Both the position numbers and the translations under genes were made by a program. Positions 10,207 through 22,183 of a stretch of DNA of 64,000 bases are shown one piece after another. The number at the start of each line of letters is the position of its first letter. The stretch's first letter is position 1. This DNA comes from Gibbula magus. Taxonomy: Eukaryota; Mollusca; Gastropoda; Trochida; Trochidae. The DNA is taken from positions 32,433,875 through 32,497,874 of the forward strand of contig OW388296.1 in the NCBI GenBank assembly GCA_936450465.1. The letters are read 5' to 3'. The notes beneath the pieces were generated by a model. The model ran no database searches, was not told the DNA's origin, and was given only the letters and a program-made list of their open reading frames with translations.

Positions 10207-11294
10207 GTGAATATAGATTAAAAAGTAAGACAGATAGAGGAAATCCGAAATAACCATTCGATAGAACACAAGGTTATGAACATCTCAGCCAAGTGTTGTC
10301 CTGAAATATGCAGTTTGAAGAAAGTTATTAGCCTCGCTGTCAAGTAATGTAGTTTGTGGTCTTCTTTAACTTAGAATAATTTCAGTGTTTTTCGGCCAAA
10401 TTGGCTATGCGACTCTGTAAGAGTGAATATAGATTAAAAAGTAAGACAGATAGAGGAAATCCGAAATAACCATTCGATAGAACACAAGGTTATGAACATC
10501 TCAGCCAAGTGTTGTCCTGAAATATGCAGTTTGAAGAAAGTTATTAGCCTCGCTGTCAAGTAATGTAGTTTGTGGTCTTCTTTGACTTAGAATAATTTCC
10601 GTGTTTTTGGGCCAAATTGGCTATCCGACTCTCTGTAAGAGTGAATATAGATTAAAAAGTAAGACAGATAGAGGAAATCCGAAATAACCAGTCGATAGAA
10701 CACAAGGTAATGAACATCTCAGCCAAGTTTGGTCCTGAAATATGCAGTTTGAAGAAAGTAATTAGCCTCGCTGTCAAGTAATGTAGTTTGTGGTCTTCTT
10801 TGACTTAGAATAATGTCCGTGTTTTGGGGCCAAATTGGCTATGCGACTCTCTGTAAGAGTGAATAAAGATTAAAAAGTAAGACAGATAGAGGAAATCCGA
10901 AATAACCATTCGATAGAGCATAAGGTTATGAACATCTCAGCAAAGTTTGGTCCTGAAATATGCAGTTTGAAGAAAGTTATTAGCCTCGCTGTCAAGTAAT
11001 GTAGTTTGTGGTCTTCTTAAACTTAGAATAATATCCGTGTTTTTCGGCCAAATTGGCTATGCGACTCTCTGTAAGAGTGAATATAGATTAAAAAGTAAGA
11101 CAGATAGAGGAAATCCGAAATAACCATTCGATAGAACACAAGGTTATGAACATCTCAGCCAAGTGTTGTCCTGAAATATGCAGTTTGAAGAAAGTTATTA
11201 GCCTCGCTGTCAAGTAATGTAGTTTGTGGTCTTCTTTGACTTAGAATAATTTCCGTGTTTTTGGGCCAAATTGGCTATCCGACTCTCTGTAAGA
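10207..11294 (+). repeat. Domain III: copy of the 8249-9336 segment
   Basis: Monomers 10207, 10423, 10641, 10859 and 11077 match 8249-9336 at an offset of 1958 bp, including the private AATATCCGTG chimera. The fifth monomer has GGTTATG where 9119 has GGTAATG. So the 9-monomer arrangement was itself duplicated. The match breaks down in the next monomer (11295), which carries the Y hairpin and AATATAG. Confidence 0.88.
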
Positions 11295-13470
11295 GTGAAT
11301 ATAGATTAAAAAGTAAGACAGATAGAGGAAATCCGAAATAACCAGTCGATAGAACACAAGGTAATGAACATCTCAGCCAAGTTTGGTCCTGAAATATGCA
11401 GTTCGAAGAACGTTATTAGCCTCGCTGTCAAGTAATATAGTTTGTGGTCTTCTTTGACTTAGAATAATTTCCGTGTTTTTCGGCCAAATTGGCTATGCGA
11501 CTCTCTGTAAGAGTGAATATAGATTAAAAAGTAACACAGATAGAGGAAATCCGAAATAACCATTCGATAGAACACAAGGTTATGAACATCTCAGCCAAGT
11601 TTGGTCCTGAAATATGCAGTTTGAAGAAAGTTATTAGCCTCGCTGTCAAGTAATGTAGTTTGTGGTCTTCTTTGACTTAGAATAATTTCAGTGTTTTTCG
11701 GCCAAATTGGCTATACGACTCTCTGTAAGAGTGAATATAGATTAAAAAGTAAGACAGATAGAGGAAATCCGAAATAACCATTCGATAGAACATAAGGTTA
11801 TGAACATCTCAGCAAAGTTTGGTCCTGAAATATGCAGTTTGAAGAAAGTTATTAGCCTCGCTGTCAAGTAATGTAGTTTGTGGTCTTCTTTAACTTAGAA
11901 TAATTTCAGTGTTTTTCGGCCAAATTGGCTATGCGACTCTGTAAGAGTGAATATAGATTAAAAAGTAAGACAGATAGAGGAAATCCGAAATAACCATTCG
12001 ATAGAACACAAGGTTATGAACATCTCAGCCAAGTGTTGTCCTGAAATATGCAGTTTGAAGAAAGTTATTAGCCTCGCTGTCAAGTAATGTAGTTTGTGGT
12101 CTTCTTTGACTTAGAATAATTTCCGTGTTTTTGGGCCAAATTGGCTATCCGACTCTCTGTAAGAGTGAATATAGATTAAAAAGTAAGACAGATAGAGGAA
12201 ATCCGAAATAACCAGTCGATAGAACACAAGGTAATGAACATCTCAGCCAAGTTTGGTCCTGAAATATGCAGTTTGAAGAAAGTAATTAGCCTCGCTGTCA
12301 AGTAATGTAGTTTGTGGTCTTCTTTGACTTAGAATAATTTCAGTGTTTTTCGGCCAAATTGGCTATGCGACTCTCTGTAAGAGTGAATATAGATTAAAAA
12401 GTAAGACAGATAGAGGAAATCCGAAATAACCATTCGATAGAACACAAGGTTATGAACATCTCAGCCAAGTGTTGTCCTGAAATATGCAGTTTGAAGAAAG
12501 TTATTAGCCTCGCTGTCAAGTAATGTAGTTTGTGGTCTTCTTTGACTTAGAATAATTTCCGTGTTTTTGGGCCAAATTGGCTATCCGACTCTCTGTAAGA
12601 GTGAATATAGATTAAAAAGTAAGACAGATAGAGGAAATCCGAAATAACCAGTCGATAGAACACAAGGTAATGAACATCTCAGCCAAGTTTGGTCCTGAAA
12701 TATGCAGTTTGAAGAAAGTAATTAGCCTCGCTGTCAAGTAATGTAGTTTGTGGTCTTCTTTAACTTAGAATAATTTCAGTGTTTTTCGGCCAAATTGGCT
12801 ATGCGACTCTGTAAGAGTGAATATAGATTAAAAAGTAAGACAGATAGAGGAAATCCGAAATAACCATTCGATAGAACACAAGGTTATGAACATCTCAGCC
12901 AAGTGTTGTCCTGAAATATGCAGTTTGAAGAAAGTTATTAGCCTCGCTGTCAAGTAATGTAGTTTGTGGTCTTCTTTGACTTAGAATAATTTCCGTGTTT
13001 TTGGGCCAAATTGGCTATCCGACTCTCTGTAAGAGTGAATATAGATTAAAAAGTAAGACAGATAGAGGAAATCCGAAATAACCAGTCGATAGAACACAAG
13101 GTAATGAACATCTCAGCCAAGTTTGGTCCTGAAATATGCAGTTTGAAGAAAGTAATTAGCCTCGCTGTCAAGTAATGTAGTTTGTGGTCTTCTTTGACTT
13201 AGAATAATGTCCGTGTTTTGGGGCCAAATTGGCTATGCGACTCTCTGTAAGAGTGAATAAAGATTAAAAAGTAAGACAGATAGAGGAAATCCGAAATAAC
13301 CATTCGATAGAGCATAAGGTTATGAACATCTCAGCAAAGTTTGGTCCTGAAATATGCAGTTTGAAGAAAGTTATTAGCCTCGCTGTCAAGTAATGTAGTT
13401 TGTGGTCTTCTTAAACTTAGAATAATTTCCGTGTTTTTCGGCCAAATTGGCTATGCGACTCTCTGTAAGA
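11295..13470 (+). repeat. Domain III: rearranged 6-mer material with an a1-bA dimer run
   Basis: Starts: 11295 (Y), 11513 (C, CTATACGAC), 11731 (dr front with m-type CTTTAAC back, 216 bp), 11947, 12165, 12383, 12601, 12817, 13035, 13253. From 11947 to 13252 three successive a1-bA dimers (434-436 bp) occur. They differ only in the back half of the bA member: TTTCAG at 12165, CTTTAAC and 216 bp at 12601, GGGGCC at 13035. The 11731 and 12601 copies are chimeras with the m monomer that normally starts the 6-mer. The last GATAGAGCAT copy is 13253. Confidence 0.85.
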
Positions 13471-15648
13471 GTGAATATAGATTAAAAAGTAAGACAGATA
13501 GAGGAAATCCGAAATAACCATTCGATAGAACACAAGGTTATGAACATCTCAGCCAAGTGTTGTCCTGAAATATGCAGTTTGAAGAAAGTTATTAGCCTCG
13601 CTGTCAAGTAATGTAGTTTGTGGTCTTCTTTGACTTAGAATAATTTCCGTGTTTTTGGGCCAAATTGGCTATCCGACTCTCTGTAAGAGTGAATATAGAT
13701 TAAAAAGTAAGACAGATAGAGGAAATCCGAAATAACCAGTCGATAGAACACAAGGTAATGAACATCTCAGCCAAGTTTGGTCCTGAAATATGCAGTTCGA
13801 AGAACGTTATTAGCCTCGCTGTCAAGTAATGTAGTTTGTGGTCTTCTTTGACTTAGAATAATTTCCGTGTTTTTCGGCCAAATTGGCTATGCGACTCTCT
13901 GTAAGAGTGAATATAGATTAAAAACTAACACAGATAGAGGAAATCCGAAATAACCATTCGATAGAACACAAGGTTATGAACATCTCAGCCAAGTTTGGTC
14001 CTGAAATATGCAGTTTGAAGAAAGTTATTAGCCTCGCTGTCAAGTAATGTAGTTTGTGGTCTTCTTTGACTTAGAATAATTTCAGTGTTTTTCGGCCAAA
14101 TTGGCTATGCGACTCTCTGTAAGAGTGAATATAGATTAAAAAGTAAGACAGATAGAGGAAATCCGAAATAACCATTCGATAGAACATAAGGTTATGAACA
14201 TCTCAGCAAAGTTTGGTCCTGAAATATGCAGTTTGAAGAAAGTTATTAGCCTCGCTGTCAAGTAATGTAGTTTGTGGTCTTCTTTGACTTAGAATAATGT
14301 CCGTGTTTTGGGGCCAAATTGGCTATGCGACTCTCTGTAAGAGTGAATAAAGATTAAAAAGTCAGACAGAAAGAGGAAATCCGAAATAACCATTCGATAG
14401 AACATAAGGTTATGAACATCTCAGCAAAGTTTGGTCCTGAAATATGCAGTTTGAAGAAAGTTATTAGCCTCGCTGTCAAGTAATGTAGTTTGTGGTCTTC
14501 TTTGACTTAGAATAATGTCCGTGTTTTGGGGCCAAATTGGCTATGCGACTCTCTGTAAGAGTGAATAAATATTAAAAAGTAAGACAGAAAGAGGAAATCC
14601 GAAATAACCATTCGATAAAACATAAGGTTATGAACATCTCAGCAAAGTTTGGTCCTGAAATATGCAGTTCGAAGAACGTTATTAGCCTCGCTGTCAAGTA
14701 ATGTAGTTTGTGGTCTTCTTTGACTTAGAATAATTTCCGTGTTTTGGGGCCAAATTGGCTATGCGACTCTCTGTAAGAGTGAATATAGATTAAAAAGTAA
14801 CACAGATAGAGGAAATCCGAAATAACCATTCGATAGAACACAAGGTTATGAACATCTCAGCAAAGTTTGGTCCTGAAATATGCAGTTTGAAGAAAGTTAT
14901 TAGCCTCGCTGTCAAGTAATGTAGTTTGTGGTCTTCTTTGACTTAGAATAATATCCGTGTTTTGGGGCCAAATTGGCTATGCGACTCTCTGTAAGAGTGA
15001 ATAAAGATTAAAAAGTCAGACAGAAAGAGGAAATCCGAAATAACCATTCGATAGAACATAAGGTTATGAACATCTCAGCAAAGTTTGGTCCTGAAATATG
15101 CAGTTTGAAGAAAGTTATTAGCCTCGCTGTCAAGTAATGTAGTTTGTGGTCTTCTTAAACTTAGAATAATTTCCGTGTTTTTCGGCCAAATTGGCTATGC
15201 GACTCTGTAAGAGTGAATATAGATTAAAAAGTAAGACAGATAGAGGAAATCCGAAATAACCAGTCGATAGAACACAAGGTAATGAACATCTCAGCCAAGT
15301 TTGGTCCTGAAATATGCAGTTCGAAGAACGTTATTAGCCTCGCTGTCAAGTAATGTAGTTTGTGGTCTTCTTTGACTCAGAATAATTTCCGTGTTTTTCG
15401 GCCAAATTGGCTATGCGACTCTCTGTAAGAGTGAATATAGATTAAAAAGTAACACAGATAGAGGAAATCCGAAATAACCATTCGATAGAACATAAGGTTA
15501 TGAACATCTCAGCAAAGTTTGGTCCTGAAATATGCAGTTTGAAGAAAGTTATTAGCCTCGCTGTCAAGTAATGTAGTTTGTGGTCTTCTTAAACTTAGAA
15601 TAATTTCCGTGTTTTTCGGCCAAATTGGCTATGCGACTCTCTGTAAGA
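13471..15648 (+). repeat. Domain IV block P, first copy (Q/w/C mosaic)
   Basis: Starts: 13471 (a1), 13689 (Y), 13907 (C with private AAACTAACAC), 14125 (dr), 14343 (k with private GTCAGACAG), 14561 (w with Y hairpin), 14779 (C, AATATCC with GGGGCC), 14997 (GTCAGACAG, CTTAAAC, 216 bp), 15213 (Y with GACTCAG), 15431 (C front, CTTAAAC back). About 13.86-15.58 kb recurs at 22.35-24.07 kb at an offset of 8495 bp. 15431 joins the front of a C/dr copy (as at 17393) to the back of a k copy (as at 17611), which removes one monomer. Confidence 0.87.
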
Positions 15649-17174
15649 GTGAATATAGATTAAAAAGTAAGACAGATAGAGGAAATCCGAAATAACCATT
15701 CGATAGAACACAAGGTTATGAACATCTCAGCCAAGTGTTGTCCTGAAATATGCAGTTTGAAGAAAGTTATTAGCCTCGCTGTCAAGTAATGTAGTTTGTG
15801 GTCTTCTTTGACTTAGAATAATTTCCGTGTTTTTGGGCCAAATTGGCTATCCGACTCTCTGTAAGAGTGAATAAATATTAAAAAGTAAGACAGAAAGAGG
15901 AAATCCGAAATAACCATTCGATAAAACATAAGGTTATGAACATCTCAGCCAAGTGTTGTCCTGAAATATGCAGTTTGAAGAAAGTTATTAGCCTCGCTGT
16001 CAAGTAATGTAGTTTGTGGTCTTCTTTGACTTAGAATAATTTCCGTGTTTTTGGGCCAAATTGGCTATCCGACTCTCTGTAAGAGTGAATATAGATTAAA
16101 AAGTAAGACAGATAGAGGAAATCCGAAATAACCAGTCGATAGAACACAAGGTAATGAACATCTCAGCCAAGTTTGGTCCTGAAATATGCAGTTCGAAGAA
16201 CGTTATTAGCCTCGCTGTCAAGTAATGTAGTTTGTGGTCTTCTTTGACTTAGAATAATTTCCGTGTTTTTGGGCCAAATTGGCTATGCGACTCTCTGTAA
16301 GAGTGAATATAGATTAAAAAGTAAGACAGATAGAGGAAATCCGAAATAACCATTCGATAGAACATAAGGTTATGAACATCTCAGCAAAGTTTGGTCCTGA
16401 AATATGCAGTTTGAAGAAAGTTATTAGCCTCGCTGTCAAGTAATGTAGTTTGTGGTCTTCTTTGACTTAGAATAATTTCCGTGTTTTTGGGCCAAATTGG
16501 CTATCCGACTCTCTGTAAGAGTGAATAAATATTAAAAAGTAAGACAGAAAGAGGAAATCCGAAATAACCATTCGATAAAACATAAGGTTATGAACATCTC
16601 AGCCAAGTGTTGTCCTGAAATATGCAGTTTGAAGAAAGTTATTAGCCTCGCTGTCAAGTAATGTAGTTTGTGGTCTTCTTTGACTTAGAATAATTTCCGT
16701 GTTTTTGGGCCAAATTGGCTATCCGACTCTCTGTAAGAGTGAATATAGATTAAAAAGTAAGACAGATAGAGGAAATCCGAAATAACCAGTCGATAGAACA
16801 CAAGGTAATGAACATCTCAGCCAAGTTTGGTCCTGAAATATGCAGTTCGAAGAACGTTATTAGCCTCGCTGTCAAGTAATGTAGTTTGTGGTCTTCTTTG
16901 ACTTAGAATAATTTCCGTGTTTTTGGGCCAAATTGGCTATGCGACTCTCTGTAAGAGTGAATATAGATTAAAAAGTAAGACAGATAGAGGAAATCCGAAA
17001 TAACCATTCGATAGAACATAAGGTTATGAACATCTCAGCAAAGTTTGGTCCTGAAATATGCAGTTTGAAGAAAGTTATTAGCCTCGCTGTCAAGTAATGT
17101 AGTTTGTGGTCTTCTTTGACTTAGAATAATTTCCGTGTTTTTGGGCCAAATTGGCTATCCGACTCTCTGTAAGA
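15649..17174 (+). repeat. Domain IV: a1 monomer plus exact-looking trimer duplication (2 x 654 bp)
   Basis: After the a1 monomer at 15649, the trimer w/a1 hybrid - Y - dr/a1 hybrid (15867, 16085, 16303) is repeated at once (16521, 16739, 16957). I saw no difference between 15867-16520 and 16521-17174. The w/a1 hybrid has GATAAAACAT but AAGTGTTG and CCGAC; the dr/a1 hybrid has CATAAGG and AGCAAAG but GGGCC and CCGAC. The same three families follow one another once at 18047-18700, where the Y copy has CGGCC instead of GGGCC. Confidence 0.9.
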
Positions 17175-18918
17175 GTGAATATAGATTAAAAAGTAAGACA
17201 GATAGAGGAAATCCGAAATAACCAGTCGATAGAACACAAGGTAATGAACATCTCAGCCAAGTTTGGTCCTGAAATATGCAGTTCGAAGAACGTTATTAGC
17301 CTCGCTGTCAAGTAATGTAGTTTGTGGTCTTCTTTGACTCAGAATAATTTCCGTGTTTTTCGGCCAAATTGGCTATGCGACTCTCTGTAAGAGTGAATAT
17401 AGATTAAAAAGTAACACAGATAGAGGAAATCCGAAATAACCATTCGATAGAACATAAGGTTATGAACATCTCAGCAAAGTTTGGTCCTGAAATATGCAGT
17501 TTGAAGAAAGTTATTAGCCTCGCTGTCAAGTAATGTAGTTTGTGGTCTTCTTTGACTTAGAATAATGTCCGTGTTTTGGGGCCAAATTGGCTATGCGACT
17601 CTCTGTAAGAGTGAATAAAGATTAAAAAGTAAGACAGAAAGAGGAAATCCGAAATAACCATTCGATAAAACATAAGGTTATGAACATCTCAGCAAAGTTT
17701 GGTCCTGAAATATGCAGTTTGAAGAAAGTTATTAGCCTCGCTGTCAAGTAATGTAGTTTGTGGTCTTCTTAAACTTAGAATAATTTCCGTGTTTTTCGGC
17801 CAAATTGGCTATGCGACTCTCTGTAAGAGTGAATATAGATTAAAAAGTAAGACAGATAGAGGAAATCCGAAATAACCATTCGATAGAACACAAGGTTATG
17901 AACATCTCAGCCAAGTGTTGTCCTGAAATATGCAGTTTGAAGAAAGTTATTAGCCTCGCTGTCAAGTAATGTAGTTTGTGGTCTTCTTTGACTTAGAATA
18001 ATTTCCGTGTTTTTGGGCCAAATTGGCTATCCGACTCTCTGTAAGAGTGAATAAATATTAAAAAGTAAGACAGAAAGAGGAAATCCGAAATAACCATTCG
18101 ATAAAACATAAGGTTATGAACATCTCAGCCAAGTGTTGTCCTGAAATATGCAGTTTGAAGAAAGTTATTAGCCTCGCTGTCAAGTAATGTAGTTTGTGGT
18201 CTTCTTTGACTTAGAATAATTTCCGTGTTTTTGGGCCAAATTGGCTATCCGACTCTCTGTAAGAGTGAATATAGATTAAAAAGTAAGACAGATAGAGGAA
18301 ATCCGAAATAACCAGTCGATAGAACACAAGGTAATGAACATCTCAGCCAAGTTTGGTCCTGAAATATGCAGTTCGAAGAACGTTATTAGCCTCGCTGTCA
18401 AGTAATGTAGTTTGTGGTCTTCTTTGACTTAGAATAATTTCCGTGTTTTTCGGCCAAATTGGCTATGCGACTCTCTGTAAGAGTGAATATAGATTAAAAA
18501 GTAAGACAGATAGAGGAAATCCGAAATAACCATTCGATAGAACATAAGGTTATGAACATCTCAGCAAAGTTTGGTCCTGAAATATGCAGTTTGAAGAAAG
18601 TTATTAGCCTCGCTGTCAAGTAATGTAGTTTGTGGTCTTCTTTGACTTAGAATAATTTCCGTGTTTTTGGGCCAAATTGGCTATCCGACTCTCTGTAAGA
18701 GTGAATATAGATTAAAAAGTAAGACAGATAGAGGAAATCCGAAATAACCAGTCGATAGAACACAAGGTAATGAACATCTCAGCCAAGTTTGGTCCTGAAA
18801 TATGCAGTTCGAAGAACGTTATTAGCCTCGCTGTCAAGTAATGTAGTTTGTGGTCTTCTTTGACTTAGAATAATTTCCGTGTTTTTCGGCCAAATTGGCT
18901 ATGCGACTCTCTGTAAGA
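17175..18918 (+). repeat. Domain IV block T, first copy (8 monomers, 1744 bp)
   Basis: Starts: 17175 (Y, GACTCAG), 17393 (C front, dr back), 17611 (k with GATAAAACAT, CTTAAAC), 17829 (a1), 18047 (w/a1 hybrid), 18265 (Y), 18483 (dr/a1 hybrid), 18701 (Y). The block recurs at 23708-25451 at an offset of 6533 bp. The only clear difference is GACTTAG at 18701 against GACTCAG in the later copy. The following monomers differ (C at 18919, dr at 25452). Confidence 0.88.
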
Positions 18919-20226
18919 GTGAATATAGATTAAAAAGTAACACAGATAGAGGAAATCCGAAATAACCATTCGATAGAACACAAGGTTATGAACATCTCAG
19001 CCAAGTTTGGTCCTGAAATATGCAGTTTGAAGAAAGTTATTAGCCTCGCTGTCAAGTAATGTAGTTTGTGGTCTTCTTAAACTTAGAATAAATTCCGTGT
19101 TTTTCGGCCAAATTGGCTATGCGACTCTCTGTAAGAGTGAATATAGATTAAAAAGTAAGACAGATAGAGGAAATCCGAAATAACCATTCGATAGAACACA
19201 AGGTTATGAACATCTCAGCAAAGTTTGGTCCTGAAATATGCAGTTTGAAGAAAGTTATTAGCCTCGCTGTCAAGTAATGTAGTTTGTGGTCTTCTTTGAC
19301 TTAGAATAATGTCCGTGTTTTTGGGCCAAATTGGCTATGCGACTCTCTGTAAGAGTGAATAAATATTAAAAAGTAAGACAGAAAGAGGAAATCCGAAATA
19401 ACCATTCGATAAAACATAAGGTTATGAACATCTCTGCAAAGTTTGGTCCTGAAATATGCAGTTTGAAGAAAGTTATTAGCCTCGCTGTCAAGTAATGTAG
19501 TTTGTGGTCTTCTTTGACTTAGAATAATTTCCGTGTTTTTCGGCCAAATTGGCTATGCGACTCTCTGTAAAAGTGAATATTGATTAAAAAGTAAGACAGA
19601 TAGAGGAAATCCGAAATAACCATTCGATAGAACACAAGGTTATGAACATCTCAGCCAAGTTTGGTCCTGAAATATGCAGTTTGAAGAAAGTTATTAGCCT
19701 CGCTGTCAAGTAATGTAGTTTGTGGTCTTCTTTGACTTAGAATAATTTCCGTGTTTTTCGGCCAAATTGGCTATGCGACTCTCTGTAAGAGTGAATATAG
19801 ATTAAAAAGTAAGACAGATAGAGGAAATCCGAAATAACCATTCGATAGAACACAAGGTTATGAACATCTCAGCCAAGTGTTGTCCTGAAATATGCAGTTT
19901 GAAGAAAGTTATTAGCCTCGCTGTCAAGTAATGTAGTTTGTGGTCTTCTTTGACTTAGAATAATTTCCGTGTTTTTGGGCCAAATTGGCTATCCGACTCT
20001 CTGTAAGAGTGAATATAGATTAAAAAGTAAGACAGATAGAGGATATCCGAAATAACCAGTCGATAGAACACAAGGTTATGAACATCTCAGCCAAGTTTGG
20101 TCCTGAAATATGCAGTTTGAAGAAAGTTATTAGCCTCGCTGTCAAGTAATGTAGTTTGTGGTCTTCTTTGACTTAGAATAATTTCAGTGTTTTTCGGCCA
20201 AATTGGCTATGCGACTCTCTGTAAGA
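18919..20226 (+). repeat. Domain IV: isolated C-w-x run related to the 26-31 kb HOR
   Basis: Starts: 18919 (C, CTTAAAC, AATAAATTCC), 19137 (AGCAAAG, TGTCCG), 19355 (w with CATCTCTGC), 19573 (x), 19791 (a1), 20009 (CCAGTCG with GGTTATG, GGATATCC). With the Y copy at 18701, positions 18701-20008 reproduce the order found at 27414-28721 and 30030-31119. This single copy 8.7 kb upstream may be the progenitor of the later amplified 12-mer or a translocated copy of it. Confidence 0.85.
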
Positions 20227-22183
20227 GTGAATATAGATTAAAAAGTAAGACAGATAGAGGAAATCCGAAATAACCATTCGATAGAACATAAGGTTATGAA
20301 CATCTCAGCAAAGTTTGGTCCTGAAATATGCAGTTTGAAGAAAGTTATTAGCCTCGCTGTCAAGTAATGTAGTTTGTGGTCTTCTTTGACTTAGAATAAT
20401 GTCCGTGTTTTGGGGCCAAATTGGCTATGCGACTCTCTGTAAGAGTGAATAAAGATTAAAAAGTAAGACAGAAAGAGGAAATCCGAAATAACCATTCGAT
20501 AAAACATAAGGTTATGAACATCTCAGCAAAGTTTGGTCCTGAAATATGCAGTTTGAAGAAAGTTATTAGCCTCGCTGTCAAGTAATGTAGTTTGTGGTCT
20601 TCTTAAACTTAGAATAATTTCCGTGTTTTTCGGCCAAATTGGCTATGCGACTCTCTGTAAGAGTGAATAAAGATTAAAAAGTAAGACAGAAAGAGGAAAT
20701 CCGAAATAACCATTCGATAGAACACAAGGTTATGAACATCTCAGCCAAGTGTTGTCCTGAAATATGCAGTTTGAAGAAAGTTATTAGCCTCGCTGTCAAG
20801 TAATATAGTTTGTGGTCTTCTTTGACTTAGAATAATTTCCGTGTTTTTGGGCCAAATTGGCTATCCGACTCTCTGTAAGAGTGAATATAGATTAAAAAGT
20901 AAGACAGATAGAGGAAATCCGAAATAACCAGTCGATAGAACACAAGGTAATGAACATCTCAGCCAAGTTTGGTCCTGAAATATGCAGTTTGAAGAAAGTT
21001 ATTAGCCTCGCTGTCAAGTAATGTAGTTTGTGGTCTTCTTTGACTTAGAATAATGTCCGTGTTTTGGGGCCAAATTGGCTATGCGACTCTCTGTAAGAGT
21101 GAATAAAGATTAAAAAGTAAGACAGAAAGAGGAAATCCGAAATAACCATTCGATAGAACATAAGGTTATGAACATCTCAGCAAAGTTTGGTCCTGAAATA
21201 TGCAGTTTGAAGAAAGTTATTAGCCTCGCTGTCAAGTAATGTAGTTTGTGGTCTTCTTAAACTTAGAATAATTTCCGTGTTTTTCGGCCAAATTTGCTAT
21301 GCGACTTTCTGTAAGAGTGAATATAGATTAAAAAGTAAGACAGATAGAGGAAATCCGAAATAACCATTCGATAGAACACAAGGTTATGAACATCTCAGCC
21401 AAGTTTGGTCCTGAAATATGCAGTTTGAAGAAAGTTATTAGCCTCGCTGTCAAGTAATGTAGTTTGTGGTCTTCTTTGACTTAGAATAATGTCCGTGTTT
21501 TGGGGCCAAATTGGCTATGCGACTCTCTGTAAGAGTGAATAAAGATTAAAAAGTAAGACAGAAAGAGGAAATCCGAAATAATCATTCGATAGAACATAAG
21601 GTTATGAACATCTCAGCAAAGTTTGGTCCTGAAATATGCAGTTTGAAGAAAGTTATTAGCCTCGCTGTCAAGTAATGTAGTTTGTGGTCTTCTTAAACTT
21701 AGAATAAATTCCGTGTTTTTCGGCCAAATTGGCTATCCGACTCTCTGTAAGAGTGAATATAGATTAAAAAGTAAGACAGATAGAGGAAATCCGAAATAAC
21801 CAATCGATAGAACACAAGGTTATGAACATCTCAGCCAAGTGTTGTCCTGAAATATGCAGTTTGAAGAAAGTTATTAGCCTCGCTGTCAGTTAATGTAGTT
21901 TGTGGTTTTCTTTGACTTAGAATAATTTCTGTGTTTTTCGGCCAAATTGGCTATCCGACTCTCTGTAAGAGTGAATATAGATTAAAAAGTAAGACAGATA
22001 GAGGAAATCCGAAATAACCATTCGATAGAACACAAGTTATGAACATCTCAGCCAAGTGTTGTCCTGAAATATGCAGTTTGAACAGTTATTAGCCTCGCTG
22101 TCAAGAAATGTAGTTTGGGCTCGTCTTTGACTTAGAATAATTTCCGTGTTTTTGGGCCAAATTGGCTATGCGACTCTGTAAGA
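20227..22183 (+). repeat. Block W, first copy: dr, k, a1, b, k, a2, k, S, D
   Basis: Starts: 20227 (dr), 20445 (k, GATAAAACAT), 20663 (k front, a1 back, AATATAG), 20881 (b, GGGGCC), 21099 (k, ACTTTCTG), 21317, 21535 (k, AATCATTCG, AATAAATTCC), 21753 (S, with CCAATCG) and 21971 (D, 213 bp). 20445-22183 recurs at 32428-34166 at an offset of 11983 bp. This is the first appearance of the S-D pair that marks the 33-57 kb HOR. Here D has TTTGAACAG, shared only with 33954; later D copies have TTTGAAAAG. Confidence 0.87.
21971..22183 (+). repeat. D monomer, 213-bp deletion form (first instance)
   Basis: This shortened monomer combines three losses: one G in CACAAGTTATG, two bases in TTTGAACAGTTA, and one CT in the terminal spacer. 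It also has CAAGAAATG and GGGCTCGTC. Further 213-bp copies are 33954, 40485, 43096, 50498, 53108, 55719 and 56368. A 215-bp copy (35693) keeps the CT. Related 216-bp copies (47449, 60719, 63113) have the TTTGAAAAG loss and GGGCTCGTC but intact CACAAGG and CT. It normally follows an S monomer; the S-D pair is 431 bp. Confidence 0.9.
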
